Made by a program: the position numbers and the translations under genes | In this document: piece by piece, positions 8,248-17,714 of the stretch | How positions within the stretch are numbered: position 1 is the stretch's first letter | Layout of the letters: every line of letters begins with the position of its first letter | Source: Defluviimonas aquaemixtae | Lineage (GTDB): Bacteria; Pseudomonadota; Alphaproteobacteria; Rhodobacterales; Rhodobacteraceae | Length of the DNA stretch: 64,000 nucleotides | Reading direction: 5' to 3' | NCBI RefSeq assembly: GCF_900302475.1 | Contig: NZ_OMOQ01000006.1 | Location: forward strand, 1-64,000 | Notes under the pieces: model-generated | What the model saw: only the letters and a program-made list of their open reading frames with translations | Told to the model about the DNA's origin: nothing | Databases searched by the model: none

Positions 8248-9657
8248 ATGAAAACAGGGCAGGATACGACCTTGATACGTCTCTCTCTCGCGTTTCTCGC
8301 GATTGCCGCCGGTCTGTTCCCGCTCGCCGCGTCGGCGCAGACTCAGGTGCCATCAGATCGCGGCGAGATCGCGTTGAGCTTCGCGCCCGTGGTCCAGCGC
8401 GCCACTCCAGCCGTCGTCAATATCTACGCGACCCGCATCGTCGCAGAGCGCCTCAGCCCCTTCGCCGGCGATCCCTTCTTCTCGCAGTTCTTCGACTTCG
8501 GCCAGGCTGTGCCCCGGGTGCAGAACTCGCTCGGCTCGGGCGTGATACTAAGTGCCGACGGTATTGTTGTCTCCAACCATCACGTCGTCGGCGGGGCGGA
8601 CGATATCCGCGTCGTCCTCGCCGACCGGCGCGAATTCGCCGGGCGCGTGATCCTCGCCGATGCCTCGGCCGATCTCGCCGTGATCCGGCTCGAGGGCGCG
8701 GCCGGGCTGCCCGCGCTCGAGCTGGCGGATGCCGACCGGGCGCAGGTCGGCGATCTCGTTCTCGCCATTGGCAACCCGTTCGGCGTTGGACAGACCGTGA
8801 CGTCAGGCATCGTCTCGGGGCTTGCCCGCGCGGGCGCGGCGGGGCGCGCCGGCTACTTCGTGCAGACCGACGCCGCAATCAATCCCGGCAATTCCGGCGG
8901 CGCGCTCGTCGATCTCGAGGGGCGGCTTCTCGGCATCAACACGTCGATCCTCACGCGTTCCGGCGGTTCGAACGGCATCGGCTTCGCGATTCCGGCCAAC
9001 CTCGTCGCGCAATATGTCGCGCAGGCGCAGGCGGGCCGGACAGAGTTCGAGAGACCGTGGTCGGGGATCGACGTCCAGCCCGTAGACCAAAGCCTGGCCG
9101 AGGCGATGGGCCTCGCCGGGCCGGGCGGCGTCGCGATCCGCCAGATCCATCCCGAAAGCCCGTTCGCCGCGGCGCGGCTCGCCGCCGGCGACGTCGTCAT
9201 CGCCATCGACGGGCAGCCGGTGGAAAGCCCGCAGGCGCTCGACTACCGGCTCGCCGTCCGGGGTCCGGGCGCGACGGCGCGCGTGACCTACTGGCGCGAC
9301 GGCGCCTTTGCCGAGGCGGAGGTCGTGCTTGCGCCCGCGCGGGGCAGCGCGGGCTCAGAGTCGCTCCGCATCGCCGCGCCCAACATCTTCGACGGCCTCG
9401 CCGTCGCCGCGCTCGACCCCGCGCTCATCGACCGGCTGGGCCTGCCGCTCTCGGCCCAGGGCATCGTCGTCACCGAAGTCGCCGGGCGAGCCCGACGGAC
9501 CGGGCTCAGGCCCGGCGACATCCTTCTCGCAGTCAATGACCGGCCCCTGTCGCGCCCGGCGGACCTGGCCGAGATCACCGCCCGGCCCGGCCGGTCCTGG
9601 ATCGTCGAATTCATCCGCAACGGCGGGCGCGGAGTGATCCAGCTCTCCGGCGGTTGA
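8248..9657 (+). CDS. HtrA/DegP-type periplasmic serine protease
   Basis: 469 aa, exported. Signal peptide IRLSLAFLAIAAGLFPLAASAQ. Trypsin-like domain with catalytic His112 (SNHHVVGG), Asp142 (ASADLAVI) and Ser216 (NPGNSGGAL), followed by two PDZ domains, about 300-395 and 400-465. Acts as protease/chaperone on misfolded envelope proteins. Start choice: the ATG at 8248 puts eight extra residues before the signal peptide, while an in-frame TTG at 8272 would give a textbook signal peptide. The domain order matches DegP/DegQ, but the second PDZ is short. No sigma-E-like or two-component gene is adjacent. Confidence 0.93.
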   Translation: MKTGQDTTLIRLSLAFLAIAAGLFPLAASAQTQVPSDRGEIALSFAPVVQRATPAVVNIYATRIVAERLSPFAGDPFFSQFFDFGQAVPRVQNSLGSGVILSADGIVVSNHHVVGGADDIRVVLADRREFAGRVILADASADLAVIRLEGAAGLPALELADADRAQVGDLVLAIGNPFGVGQTVTSGIVSGLARAGAAGRAGYFVQTDAAINPGNSGGALVDLEGRLLGINTSILTRSGGSNGIGFAIPANLVAQYVAQAQAGRTEFERPWSGIDVQPVDQSLAEAMGLAGPGGVAIRQIHPESPFAAARLAAGDVVIAIDGQPVESPQALDYRLAVRGPGATARVTYWRDGAFAEAEVVLAPARGSAGSESLRIAAPNIFDGLAVAALDPALIDRLGLPLSAQGIVVTEVAGRARRTGLRPGDILLAVNDRPLSRPADLAEITARPGRSWIVEFIRNGGRGVIQLSGG

Positions 9658-9776
9658 ACGCTGGTTCACGATTTCGTCCCGCGCAAGTGATCGTCGCTGC
9701 CGGGCAGTTGATGCCGGGTGATCGGCAAGCAGTGGCAGCATGGGGTGCAGACCTAACCTCAACCAAGGAGCTCGCC

Positions 9777-9923
9777 ATGCGTACCGTCGTCGCACTCACA
9801 CTCGCCGCCTTCACCATCGGCCTCGTCCCCGCCTGCACCGTCTCGAACGCAGAGGGATACGCCTTCGCCGCGAAGAACGCCCACCCGTTCGCCAAGCGGG
9901 GCAGCATCGGCCGCGATGACTAG
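9777..9923 (+). CDS. Small predicted lipoprotein, 48 aa
   Basis: A clear AAGGAG ribosome binding site precedes the ATG at 9777. The product starts MRTVVALTLAAFTIG and continues LVPACTVSNAEG, a lipoprotein-type signal with Cys20 as the likely lipidated residue, leaving a mature peptide of only about 29 residues. The surrounding frame before 9777 is not coding. Function unknown. Its position between htrA and metY is not informative. Confidence 0.6.
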   Translation: MRTVVALTLAAFTIGLVPACTVSNAEGYAFAAKNAHPFAKRGSIGRDD

Positions 9924-10003
9924 ATCGAGTTGAACCAGCCCCCGTTGCCGATGGTTCTGGCATGCCCTAACGTCCCCCGCGCAACACCGAACGGGAGACG
10001 ACC

Positions 10004-11290
10004 ATGGCCAGGACTTACGGTTTCGACACGCTGCAGATCCACGCGGGCGCCCGCCCCGACCCCGCGACCGGCGCGCGCCAGACGCCGATCTACCAGACGA
10101 CGGCCTACGTCTTCCGCGACGCCGATCACGCTGCTGCGCTCTTCAATCTTCAGGAAGTGGGCTACATCTATTCGCGGCTGACGAACCCGACAGTCGCGGC
10201 CCTCGCCGAGCGCATCGCGACGCTCGAGGGCGGCCAGGGGGCGGTCTGCTGTTCCTCCGGTCACGCGGCGCAGATCATGGCGCTTTTTCCGCTGATGGGA
10301 CCGGGCTGCAACATCGTCGTCTCGACGCGTCTCTATGGCGGCACGGTCACGCAGTTCAGCCAGTCGATCAAGCGCTTCGGGTGGTCGGCCAAGTTCGTCG
10401 ATACCGACGACCTCGCAGCGATGGAAACGGCGGTGGACGACAACACCCGCGCGATCTTCTGCGAGTCGATCGCCAATCCGGGCGGCTACGTCACCGACAT
10501 TCCGGCGCTTGCGAAACTGGCCGACAAGGTGGGTGTGCCGCTCATTGTCGACAACACCTCGGCCACGCCCTGGCTCTGCCGTCCGATTGAGATGGGCGCG
10601 ACCCTCGTCGTGCACTCGACGACGAAATATCTGACCGGCAACGGCACGGTGACCGGTGGCGCCATCGTGGATTCCGGCAAGTTCGACTGGTCGGCCTCGG
10701 GCAAGTTCCCCTCGCTCTCCGAACCCGAACCCGCCTATCACGGGCTGAAGTTCCATGAGACCTTCGGGCCTCTGGCCTACACCTTCCATTCGATCGCCGT
10801 GGGCCTCCGCGACCTTGGCATGACGATGAACCCGCAAGGCGCGCACTACACGCTTCTCGGCATCGAGACGCTTTCACTCAGAATGGAGCGTCACGTCGCC
10901 AACGCAAAGAAGGTGGCGGAATGGCTCGAAAAGGATCCGCGCGTGGACCACGTGACCTATGCGGGCCTCCCGTCGTCGCCCTACTACGACCGCGCGCAGA
11001 AGCTCTACCCGAAGGGCGCGGGTGCCTTGTTCACCTTCGCGGTGAAGGGCGGCTACGACGCCTGCGTGAAGCTTGTGGATTCGCTTGAGCTGTTTTCGCA
11101 TGTCGCGAACCTCGGCGACACACGCTCGCTCATCATCCACTCCGCCTCGACGACGCACCGCCAGCTCACGGCCGAACAGCAGGAAGCTGCGGGCGCGGCG
11201 CCGAACGTCGTGCGCCTGTCGATCGGGATCGAGGACTCCGACGACATCATAGCCGATCTCGACCAAGCGCTATCGAAGGCTACGGCATGA
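10004..11290 (+). CDS. metY: O-acetylhomoserine sulfhydrylase (O-acetylhomoserine aminocarboxypropyltransferase)
   Basis: 428 aa, full length for this Cys/Met-metabolism PLP enzyme. Converts O-acetylhomoserine plus sulfide to homocysteine in methionine synthesis. Visible: the phosphate-binding YIYSRLTNPT, CSSGHAAQ, the aspartate in PLIVDNTSATPW, and the PLP lysine Lys208 in HSTTKYLTGNGTVTGG. A GGGAGACGACC ribosome binding site precedes the ATG. I looked for a SAM-II riboswitch in the 80 bases upstream and did not find one. The 3' end faces the SIMPL gene across a short hairpin-bearing gap. Confidence 0.95.
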   Translation: MARTYGFDTLQIHAGARPDPATGARQTPIYQTTAYVFRDADHAAALFNLQEVGYIYSRLTNPTVAALAERIATLEGGQGAVCCSSGHAAQIMALFPLMGPGCNIVVSTRLYGGTVTQFSQSIKRFGWSAKFVDTDDLAAMETAVDDNTRAIFCESIANPGGYVTDIPALAKLADKVGVPLIVDNTSATPWLCRPIEMGATLVVHSTTKYLTGNGTVTGGAIVDSGKFDWSASGKFPSLSEPEPAYHGLKFHETFGPLAYTFHSIAVGLRDLGMTMNPQGAHYTLLGIETLSLRMERHVANAKKVAEWLEKDPRVDHVTYAGLPSSPYYDRAQKLYPKGAGALFTFAVKGGYDACVKLVDSLELFSHVANLGDTRSLIIHSASTTHRQLTAEQQEAAGAAPNVVRLSIGIEDSDDIIADLDQALSKATA

Positions 11291-11293
11291 CCG

Positions 11294-11310
11294 GCGCGGG
11301 CGTCCCGCGC
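11294..11310. terminator. GC-rich hairpin between convergent genes
   Basis: GCGCGGG (11294-11300) and CGT loop, then CCCGCGC (11304-11310). Lies four bases after metY and before the SIMPL stop. No T tract, so at best a weak or Rho-assisted terminator. Confidence 0.35.
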
Positions 11311-11327
11311 AGGGGCACCCGGCAATC

Positions 11328-12029
11328 CTATTGGGCGATGGCGTAAACGATCGTCACGTCGGCGCCGATTGACAGTTCGCCACCCGCCACCGGGACGCCG
11401 CCGTCGCGCGCGAAACTGGCCTCCGCCATCATCTTCGGCTGCGGCATCATCGCCCCGCCCTCGTGGATCGACAGAATCGGACCGAGCGTCACACCCGCAG
11501 CGTCAGCGTAAAGCGCGGCCTTGCGCGCCGCCTCCGCGACCGCGCCGCGCCGCGCTTCATCCATGGCGTCCCGATCGTCCTGAAGCCCGAAGGCGAGCCC
11601 GTTGAGCGTATTGGCGCCATCGGACACGACCCGGTCGAGAATGCCTCCCAGCGTGTCGAGCGCACGCAACCGAACCGTCACCATGTTCGACACGGTGTAG
11701 CCCGTGATCTCCGGCGCCTCGCCGTCCGAGCTGCGGTAATTGTAGCGCGGACCGAGCGACAAGCCCGACGTCTGAATGTCGCGATCGTCGATTCCGGTCT
11801 CCGCAAGCCGGGTCAGCACTGCCGCGACCGCATCGGAATTCTCCGTCATCGCCGCGCTCGCCGTTTCCGCCTCGGTCGTGACACCGAGCGAGATCGTAGC
11901 CATGTCGGGGGCGGCTTCGACCCTGCCCTCGCCCGTCACGGTGATGGTCGCGGGCGGCTCTTGGGCGACCGCTGTGCCCTGCAACGCAAGCAACAGAACC
12001 GCAATCGCGGCAAGATTGGCAAATCGCAT
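11328..12029 (-). CDS. SIMPL-domain (DUF541) periplasmic protein
   Basis: 233 aa. Signal peptide MRFANLAAIAVLLLALQGTAVAQ, then the SIMPL/DUF541 fold starting ITVTGEGRVEAAPDMATISLGV and carrying the family's repeated VRLRALDTLGGILD segment and the RKAALYADAAGVTLGPI helix. Such proteins are outer-membrane or periplasmic; their role is poorly defined (oxidative stress tolerance or cell-surface effects in the few cases studied). The ATG at 12029 is set by AAGGAGGG seven bases upstream. Divergent from the 1022-aa gene. Confidence 0.85.
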   Translation of the reverse strand: MRFANLAAIAVLLLALQGTAVAQEPPATITVTGEGRVEAAPDMATISLGVTTEAETASAAMTENSDAVAAVLTRLAETGIDDRDIQTSGLSLGPRYNYRSSDGEAPEITGYTVSNMVTVRLRALDTLGGILDRVVSDGANTLNGLAFGLQDDRDAMDEARRGAVAEAARKAALYADAAGVTLGPILSIHEGGAMMPQPKMMAEASFARDGGVPVAGGELSIGADVTIVYAIAQ

Positions 12030-12188
12030 GAAACCCTCCTTGTGCTTCGACCGATCTTCGATTCTCTGACGCACGCCGCAAGCTGATCCTTGGCCACACA
12101 CCTTTCCATGCGCGGAATTCTGCTTTAGGAGTGTTGCTTGATCCATGGCGGCTTTGGTGGGAGCCGCGAAGATGCTAACTGCCCCGGA

Positions 12189-15100
12189 ATGAAACCAGGT
12201 TTCGCCCTCGATCTTTCAAATGATGGCCTTCGCCTGCTCGCTCGCCGGACAGCCGGCTGGGTGGAGCTTGGCCGTGCCGACTTCGCGGACCCCGATCTTG
12301 AGACGAAGCTTGCGGCGCTGCGCGGCAAGGCCGAAACGCTTGCGCCTGGCCGGGTGGCAACGAAACTCGTCCTGCCTGCGTCTCAGATCCTCTACACCGT
12401 GATCGACGCCCCCGGTCCGGACCGGGCGACACGCCGCGCCCAGATCGCGGCCGCACTCGACGGCCGGACGCCCTATGCGGTCAAGGACCTCGTGTTTGAC
12501 TGGTCGCGTATCGGGCCCGAGGTCCATGCCGCCGTCGTGGCCCGCGAAACGCTCGAGGAAGCCGAGTCCTTCGCAGAAAGCCACGGCTTCAATCCGGTCG
12601 CCTTCGTCGCCACGCCCGAGCCGGGTCAATTCGCCGGCGAACCGTTCTTCGGCGAGGCCTCGGCCGCGGCCACACATCTGCCGACAGGCGATCGGCTCGA
12701 CCGTGATCAGGATCCGGTGCACGTGATCGATGCCACGGACGAGGACGACACCGACGGAGACCCGCCACTGAGCGTGGTACAGGCAGAGGCGGCGCCCGAA
12801 GCGGAAGCGCTGCCCCCAGATGCGACGGAAGACATTGAACGCGCGAAAGACCCCTCCGTCACGGCGTCTGGAGTGGTGGGGGTGCGTGAGGTTTCCGAAG
12901 GCGTCAGTTTCGCGACCGAACCCGACGAGGACGCGCCTGACGAAGAACACGCCGAGGCACCCGCAGCCGATCCGGCCCACGAGCTCGAGACGACGGTCGC
13001 GGAAACTGAAGTCGTAGCCACAGAGGAGTCCTCCGCTGACGCCGCCGATACGGTGTCTAAACCAGACGGGACCGAGACCCCCGAGGAATCGCCCGCGCCG
13101 GAGACGTCAGCCATGGCTGACGCGGACGACACTGAGCCCGCGCCGCCGCTCGCCGCCTCCGCCGAACCCAACATAACTGCCGCTCTGCCACCTGACGACG
13201 ATGACGCGCCGGAACCGGCCGAAGAGACTGCCAGCCCTCATCCAGCGGCGAAGAGCAAGGACGAGGAACCGGTTTCCGTCCAACCCGATGCCCTCGCGGC
13301 AACACTCGCACCGGGGACCACGCTGGAAGGGCTCGACGCTCCTTTCATAGCGATCGACGATCTAGACGAACTGGAAGACGCCCCCGTCCCGGCGCGCCCT
13401 TCTGCTCCGGCCTTCACGACGCACCGCCCGGAAGGCCCCGCTGTAGAGGTGACGTCGGACACAAGCAAGCACGAGTCACGCCTCACGCTCGCGCTTGCCA
13501 AGGCAGCCCCCCACCATGCCGACAAGACCGAGCCGGAGCTATCGGTGCACGATATCGTTCCTGCAGATCAGGGAGTGACGGCACCGGTCCTGCCCGTGCC
13601 GCGGCGCGCGCGCGACAACGAGTTGGACGAGAGCTCTCGCCAGAAGCCAAGCGCCCTTGCAGCGCGCGGCGTGCAGGCCCCGTTGCCGGAAGCGCGACAC
13701 GGCACGCAGGCGCAACGCGGCACACCGGGTGGGCCGGTTCAGACCATGCCCGCCGCTCCGCAAAGCGCCGCGCCCGCATCCGCCGCGCCTGCTCCCTCGG
13801 TGTCGAGCCCTTCGGTCTTCGGCGCGACGCGCGGCTCCCCAGAAGACCGGCCATCGCTACTGACGCGGGGTCGCGTTCTGGCTACGATCCTCGCGCTTCT
13901 CCTTCTGGCGGTCGCGCTCTGGTGGATGTTGCTCGCTGGCCCGGCCGAGGAGGAGACGGTTGACCTGGCTCCTGCATCCGATCCCCCGGCTGCGCTGCCC
14001 GGAGCCGCACCGGAGCCCGAAGCCCCCGAAGTCGCCGTCTCTGACACGACCGCAACCGCGATTCAGCCCGAGGCCGGAACCGAGCCCGCCCCGCCAACCG
14101 ACGAGTCCGCAGCCACGCAGCCCGGTGCCGTCGCCGACTCGAATTCGGAGACTGAGGCGGAAGTGCCCACCGTCGCGCCGCCGTCCGCAGAGACACTCTG
14201 GGACGATGCGCCGCAAAGCGCGACCGGGGAACCCGGACCAGATGCGCCGGGCGCCCCGACAATCGCGAGCGCGGCACCCGTTACGGAACGGCCCGATCCG
14301 CTCGTGCGCCCGGCCGCACCTGCTGATGTCACCGATGCGGCTCTCCGGCCTCAGCCGCTGCCGCCTCCATTCGGCACGACCTTCGAATTCCTGCCGGACG
14401 GCTCCATCCGCCCAACAGAGGACGGCGTCGTCACGCCGGGCGGCTTCACACTGATCGCGGGTCGCCCGCCCGTCGCCCCCACGCTGCGCCCCGGTTCGGC
14501 TGCCGAGCCCGCAGCCTTGCCCGCACAGGAGCCCGCACTGGAGCCTGAGCCTGACCCGGCCACCTCGGAGCTGGACACGACCGCACCGGCCGCCGCCGCG
14601 CCCGAAGTTCAGGGCGCGGCGCCCCTGCCCGACCCCGTCGATCCTGCACACGCCGCGAAGCAGCCCCGCGCGCGACCCGCCGTGGTTGTCGCGCGCGCCG
14701 CTGAGATGGCGGCCGAGGCCGAAGCGGCCCGGAAAGCCGAAGCCGAGGCACAGCGCGCGCTCGAGGAGGCCATCGCCAGCGCGACGGCGCGGGCCGTCGC
14801 TTCGTCGCAGCGCCCGAAGAGCCGGCCGAGCGGGCTCGCCCGCGCGGTTGACGATGCGGTGGCCACAGCCGTCGCTGAAAGCGTCGCCGCCTCGGCGGCA
14901 ACCGCGGTGCAACCCGCGCCAGAGCCGGCGCCTGCACCGGCACCCGAACCCACTCCGCAGGCCGAGATCGACGAACCCGAACCAGTCGCCCCGACGCCGA
15001 ACATCCCCACGACCGCGACCGTGGCGCGTCAGGCCACGATCAAGAACGCGATCAATTTGCGCGACGTCTCGCTGATCGGCGTCTTCGGCTCCTCCGCCAA

Positions 15101-15257
15101 TCGTCGGGCGCTCGTTCGGTTACCCTCGGGCCGGATGATCAAGGTGAAGGTCGGCGATCGGCTCGACGGCGGCCAGGTCGCCGCAATCGGCGACAGCGAA
15201 CTCTCCTATGTGAAACGCGGCCGAACCGTCGTGCTGAAGATCCTCAAGAGAGGCTGA
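12189..15257 (+). CDS. Large single-pass protein with PilM/GspL-like head and PilP/GspC-like tail
   Basis: 1022 aa. Residues 1-170 (FALDLSNDGLRLLARRTAGW, then VLPASQILYTVI) look like the actin-like cytoplasmic domain of PilM/GspL. About 190-550 is a highly acidic Ala/Pro/Glu/Asp-rich linker. One membrane helix lies near 563-584 (ILALLLLAVALWWMLLAG). A second Ala/Pro-rich periplasmic linker with coiled AEAEAARKAEAEAQRALEEA follows, and the last 70 residues (LRDVSLIGVFGSSANRRALV, then MIKVKVGDRLDGGQVAAIG) match the PilP/GspC beta domain. No other type II secretion or pilus genes are present. The product is probably a cell-envelope linker; its function is unknown. The ATG at 12189 is preferred because the conserved start follows it. 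Confidence 0.75.
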   Translation: MKPGFALDLSNDGLRLLARRTAGWVELGRADFADPDLETKLAALRGKAETLAPGRVATKLVLPASQILYTVIDAPGPDRATRRAQIAAALDGRTPYAVKDLVFDWSRIGPEVHAAVVARETLEEAESFAESHGFNPVAFVATPEPGQFAGEPFFGEASAAATHLPTGDRLDRDQDPVHVIDATDEDDTDGDPPLSVVQAEAAPEAEALPPDATEDIERAKDPSVTASGVVGVREVSEGVSFATEPDEDAPDEEHAEAPAADPAHELETTVAETEVVATEESSADAADTVSKPDGTETPEESPAPETSAMADADDTEPAPPLAASAEPNITAALPPDDDDAPEPAEETASPHPAAKSKDEEPVSVQPDALAATLAPGTTLEGLDAPFIAIDDLDELEDAPVPARPSAPAFTTHRPEGPAVEVTSDTSKHESRLTLALAKAAPHHADKTEPELSVHDIVPADQGVTAPVLPVPRRARDNELDESSRQKPSALAARGVQAPLPEARHGTQAQRGTPGGPVQTMPAAPQSAAPASAAPAPSVSSPSVFGATRGSPEDRPSLLTRGRVLATILALLLLAVALWWMLLAGPAEEETVDLAPASDPPAALPGAAPEPEAPEVAVSDTTATAIQPEAGTEPAPPTDESAATQPGAVADSNSETEAEVPTVAPPSAETLWDDAPQSATGEPGPDAPGAPTIASAAPVTERPDPLVRPAAPADVTDAALRPQPLPPPFGTTFEFLPDGSIRPTEDGVVTPGGFTLIAGRPPVAPTLRPGSAAEPAALPAQEPALEPEPDPATSELDTTAPAAAAPEVQGAAPLPDPVDPAHAAKQPRARPAVVVARAAEMAAEAEAARKAEAEAQRALEEAIASATARAVASSQRPKSRPSGLARAVDDAVATAVAESVAASAATAVQPAPEPAPAPAPEPTPQAEIDEPEPVAPTPNIPTTATVARQATIKNAINLRDVSLIGVFGSSANRRALVRLPSGRMIKVKVGDRLDGGQVAAIGDSELSYVKRGRTVVLKILKRG

Positions 15258-15362
15258 CAGCCTGCCGTGCGCCACCCGGGACGCGCCGTCCGGCGCGGAG
15301 CAGTCTCCCAGAGACCCTGTCTCTTCCCAAGGACCACGCTGAAGGCCATCAGGCGCCACCGC

Positions 15363-15818
15363 CTACATATCGCGCAGCACGTTCACCGAGCATTCGGCAT
15401 GGCGCACTACCCGCGCGGCAGTCGGGCCGATCAGGTAGTCTTTTAGGGACGGCCGGTGCGCGCCGAGCACGATCATCGTAGCGCCGACATCCCTGGCGAC
15501 ATTCAGGATCTCTTCATATGCGGTACCATGCCGCGCGATGGTGCTGACCTTCATGCCGCTCGGGATGTGATCGGCCACGATCTCGTTCAGCTTCTCCAGA
15601 GCCTCCTTCACGATCGCCTTCAAATCGTAATCTTCAGACCCTCCGGTCTCGCCGCGGATCGCGTAGCGGAAATCGAGGCCTGAAAGGATATCCGGCACGA
15701 CGGTCATGACGATCAGCTCGCCCTTTCGCGCCGTTGCCTGAATGACGCCCTCGGCGATCGTTTTCAGCCCGGTCTTCTGGTCCGCCAGGTCGATCGGAAC
15801 AAGGATCTTATCGCCCAT
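15363..15818 (-). CDS. Universal stress protein (UspA family)
   Basis: 151 aa, single Usp domain: ILVPIDLADQ at the N-terminus, and VGATMIVLGAHRPSLKDYLIG then HAECSVNVLR at the C-terminus. The ATP-binding G-x2-G-x9-G(S/T) loop is altered (GAHRP, then IGPTA), so nucleotide binding is uncertain. Starts 22 bases after the solute-binding protein stop and probably belongs to the same operon as the BCCT carrier, a pairing seen for many transporters where Usp may modulate activity. Regulation is not visible. Confidence 0.88.
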   Translation of the reverse strand: MGDKILVPIDLADQKTGLKTIAEGVIQATARKGELIVMTVVPDILSGLDFRYAIRGETGGSEDYDLKAIVKEALEKLNEIVADHIPSGMKVSTIARHGTAYEEILNVARDVGATMIVLGAHRPSLKDYLIGPTAARVVRHAECSVNVLRDM

Positions 15819-15839
15819 CTCAAGCTCTCCTTCCCTGTT

Positions 15840-17693
15840 TCAGCGGACGTCGCGACGCAAGTAGAGCCAGAACAGCCACACGAACATCAGGACGAGGGCT
15901 ACGTTCAGGATAGAGACATCCGTAGAAGGGTTCATCGCCGCCGGCGGCGCGGGCAGGACAGGCGCGAAGGCCGAGGCGAGGGGCAGGACCGGGTCGATCA
16001 CGTCGCCGCCCGATATGCCTGCGGCCAGCTCCAGCACGGTGCTGGTCGGCACCGGCTTCAAGGCCGGCGCCGCAGTGGCGCCCGGGCCTTGATCACCGAT
16101 CGCTGCGTCGGCCGATCCGGGCGCAGGCCCGGCGATCACCGCCTGACTCGACAGTGTCTCGATCGGGACGAAGACGAGGTCATAGGCGCCCGACGGGATG
16201 CGGATCTGTCTTAGGAACGGATATTTCACGAGGTTCGCGCCCTCGGTCCAGCCCTCGATGGGCAGAAGCTTCAGCTCGGCACCGGCGAAGGCCTGCTTGA
16301 CGACATTGCTGCCGATCGGGGCTGGGATCACCGCGACCTTGCCCTTCGCGTCGAGCTGGGCCAAGAGATCGCCCGCGCTCGCCGCATCGCTGGAGCTCAG
16401 CTCGGCCGAAAGTCCCAGCGCGTCCTTCAGGATCGTCCCGATCCGGTGCGACGCAGAGCCGTCCGGCCCCACTATCAGCGCTGTCGCCTCTGCAAGGGAC
16501 CCGACGCCGTTGTCGCCCGTCGGGCTGACCAGATGGATCGCGTTCGACCCCACGGCGGCGAGGCTTTCGAACTGCTCGAACCGCACCGGTGTCGGGCCCG
16601 AAAGGTCGAAGAAGCTTTCCGCTCCCACCATGGCCAGCCGCGCATTGCCGTTCGTCACTTCGCCAAGCGGATCGTGGCTCGGGTCGATGGTCACCTCGCG
16701 GCCCACATAAGCCCGGCGGGCCGCGCGAAGCGCAGTGCCTGCGAGGTCGCTCTCGGCCAGAAGCGGCGAGGTCGCAATCATCAGCGGGTCTTCCGCCTCC
16801 ACGGCGCCGGACGAGATCAGCCCGAGCCGTGCAAGCGCGTCCCGCGCCACCGCCTCCGGCGAACGGCCCTCGAGGTCGACGCGCCGGTTCAAGGCCTGCA
16901 TTTCCTCGTTCGAGAACTTGCCGCCGAGCGCGTCGAGCGCACCGCCAAGCGCAGGGAACTTCGCCAGCGTAGATAGCCGCACGATCGGGGCAAGCTCATA
17001 GACCGGGAAGAACTGCAGATCGTCTTTCAGAAGCGTCAGCCCGTAGTCGGCGATCTGGCCGTCCGTCGTATAGACCTCGATCACGTCGACCTCGCCATCG
17101 AGAAGCTGATCGTAGAGCTCGCCGCGATCCGAAAGCGGGACCTCCTCGACACTCGCGAACTCGAAGCCATAGCGCTGGACCATCGGGCTGAGCCCATCCA
17201 AGGGGCGCGTCGAGAAATCGTCCTCGATCCCGAGCGTGAGATCGGCGCTGCGCCGCACCAGTTGCGACATATCGATCAGGCGAAGCTCCTCTACGCGGTC
17301 GGGGAGCATTGCGAGCCCGTAATTGTTCGCGAAGCCTACACGCTCGCGCCACGAGATACCCAATGGCTCGAAGATCTGTTTCACCCGCTCCGTCGCGGTA
17401 TCGCCATCGGCGAGCGGACTCTGGCCGAGCATGACAAGGCCCGTGCCGTTGTATTCGGGATAAGCGTCGATGTCGCCGCGTTTCAACGCCTCGAGGATGG
17501 CAGGCGTGTTCTCGTATTCCACGACGCCTTCGACCGGCAGGCCCTGTTCCTCCGCCATCGCCGCCATCATATGGGCGAGAATCCGGCTTTCGCCGAAATT
17601 CTTCGCCCCGATGCGGATGCTGCCGTCATCCTCTGTGCAGCCGGAGAGCGTGACCGCGGCGGCCAGAACTGCGATGAATGTCCTTGCGAACAT
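15840..17693 (-). CDS. Fused solute-binding lipoprotein: OpuAC-type domain plus TAXI-like domain with C-terminal membrane helix
   Basis: 617 aa, about twice a normal binding protein. Lipoprotein signal ending TLSGC, Cys19 the lipidated residue. About 25-300 is a glycine betaine/choline binding (OpuAC/ProX-type) domain: IRIGAKNFGESRILAHMMA, DAYPEYNGTGL, DVIEVYTTDGQIADYGL. About 305-510 resembles a TAXI-family TRAP receptor: NGNARLAMVGAESFF, VGSNAIHLVSPTGDNGVGSL, VGPDGSASHRIGTILKDAL. A Pro/Ala-rich linker and a C-terminal membrane helix (ILNVALVLMFVWLFWLYL) with a basic tail RRDVR end it. It follows the BCCT gene by 21 bases, and no ABC permease, ATPase or TRAP permease is near. Likely captures a compatible solute and hands it to, or senses for, the BCCT carrier; that is inference. 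Confidence 0.8.
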   Translation of the reverse strand: MFARTFIAVLAAAVTLSGCTEDDGSIRIGAKNFGESRILAHMMAAMAEEQGLPVEGVVEYENTPAILEALKRGDIDAYPEYNGTGLVMLGQSPLADGDTATERVKQIFEPLGISWRERVGFANNYGLAMLPDRVEELRLIDMSQLVRRSADLTLGIEDDFSTRPLDGLSPMVQRYGFEFASVEEVPLSDRGELYDQLLDGEVDVIEVYTTDGQIADYGLTLLKDDLQFFPVYELAPIVRLSTLAKFPALGGALDALGGKFSNEEMQALNRRVDLEGRSPEAVARDALARLGLISSGAVEAEDPLMIATSPLLAESDLAGTALRAARRAYVGREVTIDPSHDPLGEVTNGNARLAMVGAESFFDLSGPTPVRFEQFESLAAVGSNAIHLVSPTGDNGVGSLAEATALIVGPDGSASHRIGTILKDALGLSAELSSSDAASAGDLLAQLDAKGKVAVIPAPIGSNVVKQAFAGAELKLLPIEGWTEGANLVKYPFLRQIRIPSGAYDLVFVPIETLSSQAVIAGPAPGSADAAIGDQGPGATAAPALKPVPTSTVLELAAGISGGDVIDPVLPLASAFAPVLPAPPAAMNPSTDVSILNVALVLMFVWLFWLYLRRDVR

Positions 17694-17714
17694 GATGCGC
17701 TCCTTTCCGCCCGG

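Noticed and set aside
9924..10003. Possible SAM-II riboswitch before metY
   Set aside because: The gap is only 80 bases and none of the conserved SAM-II core segments can be found.
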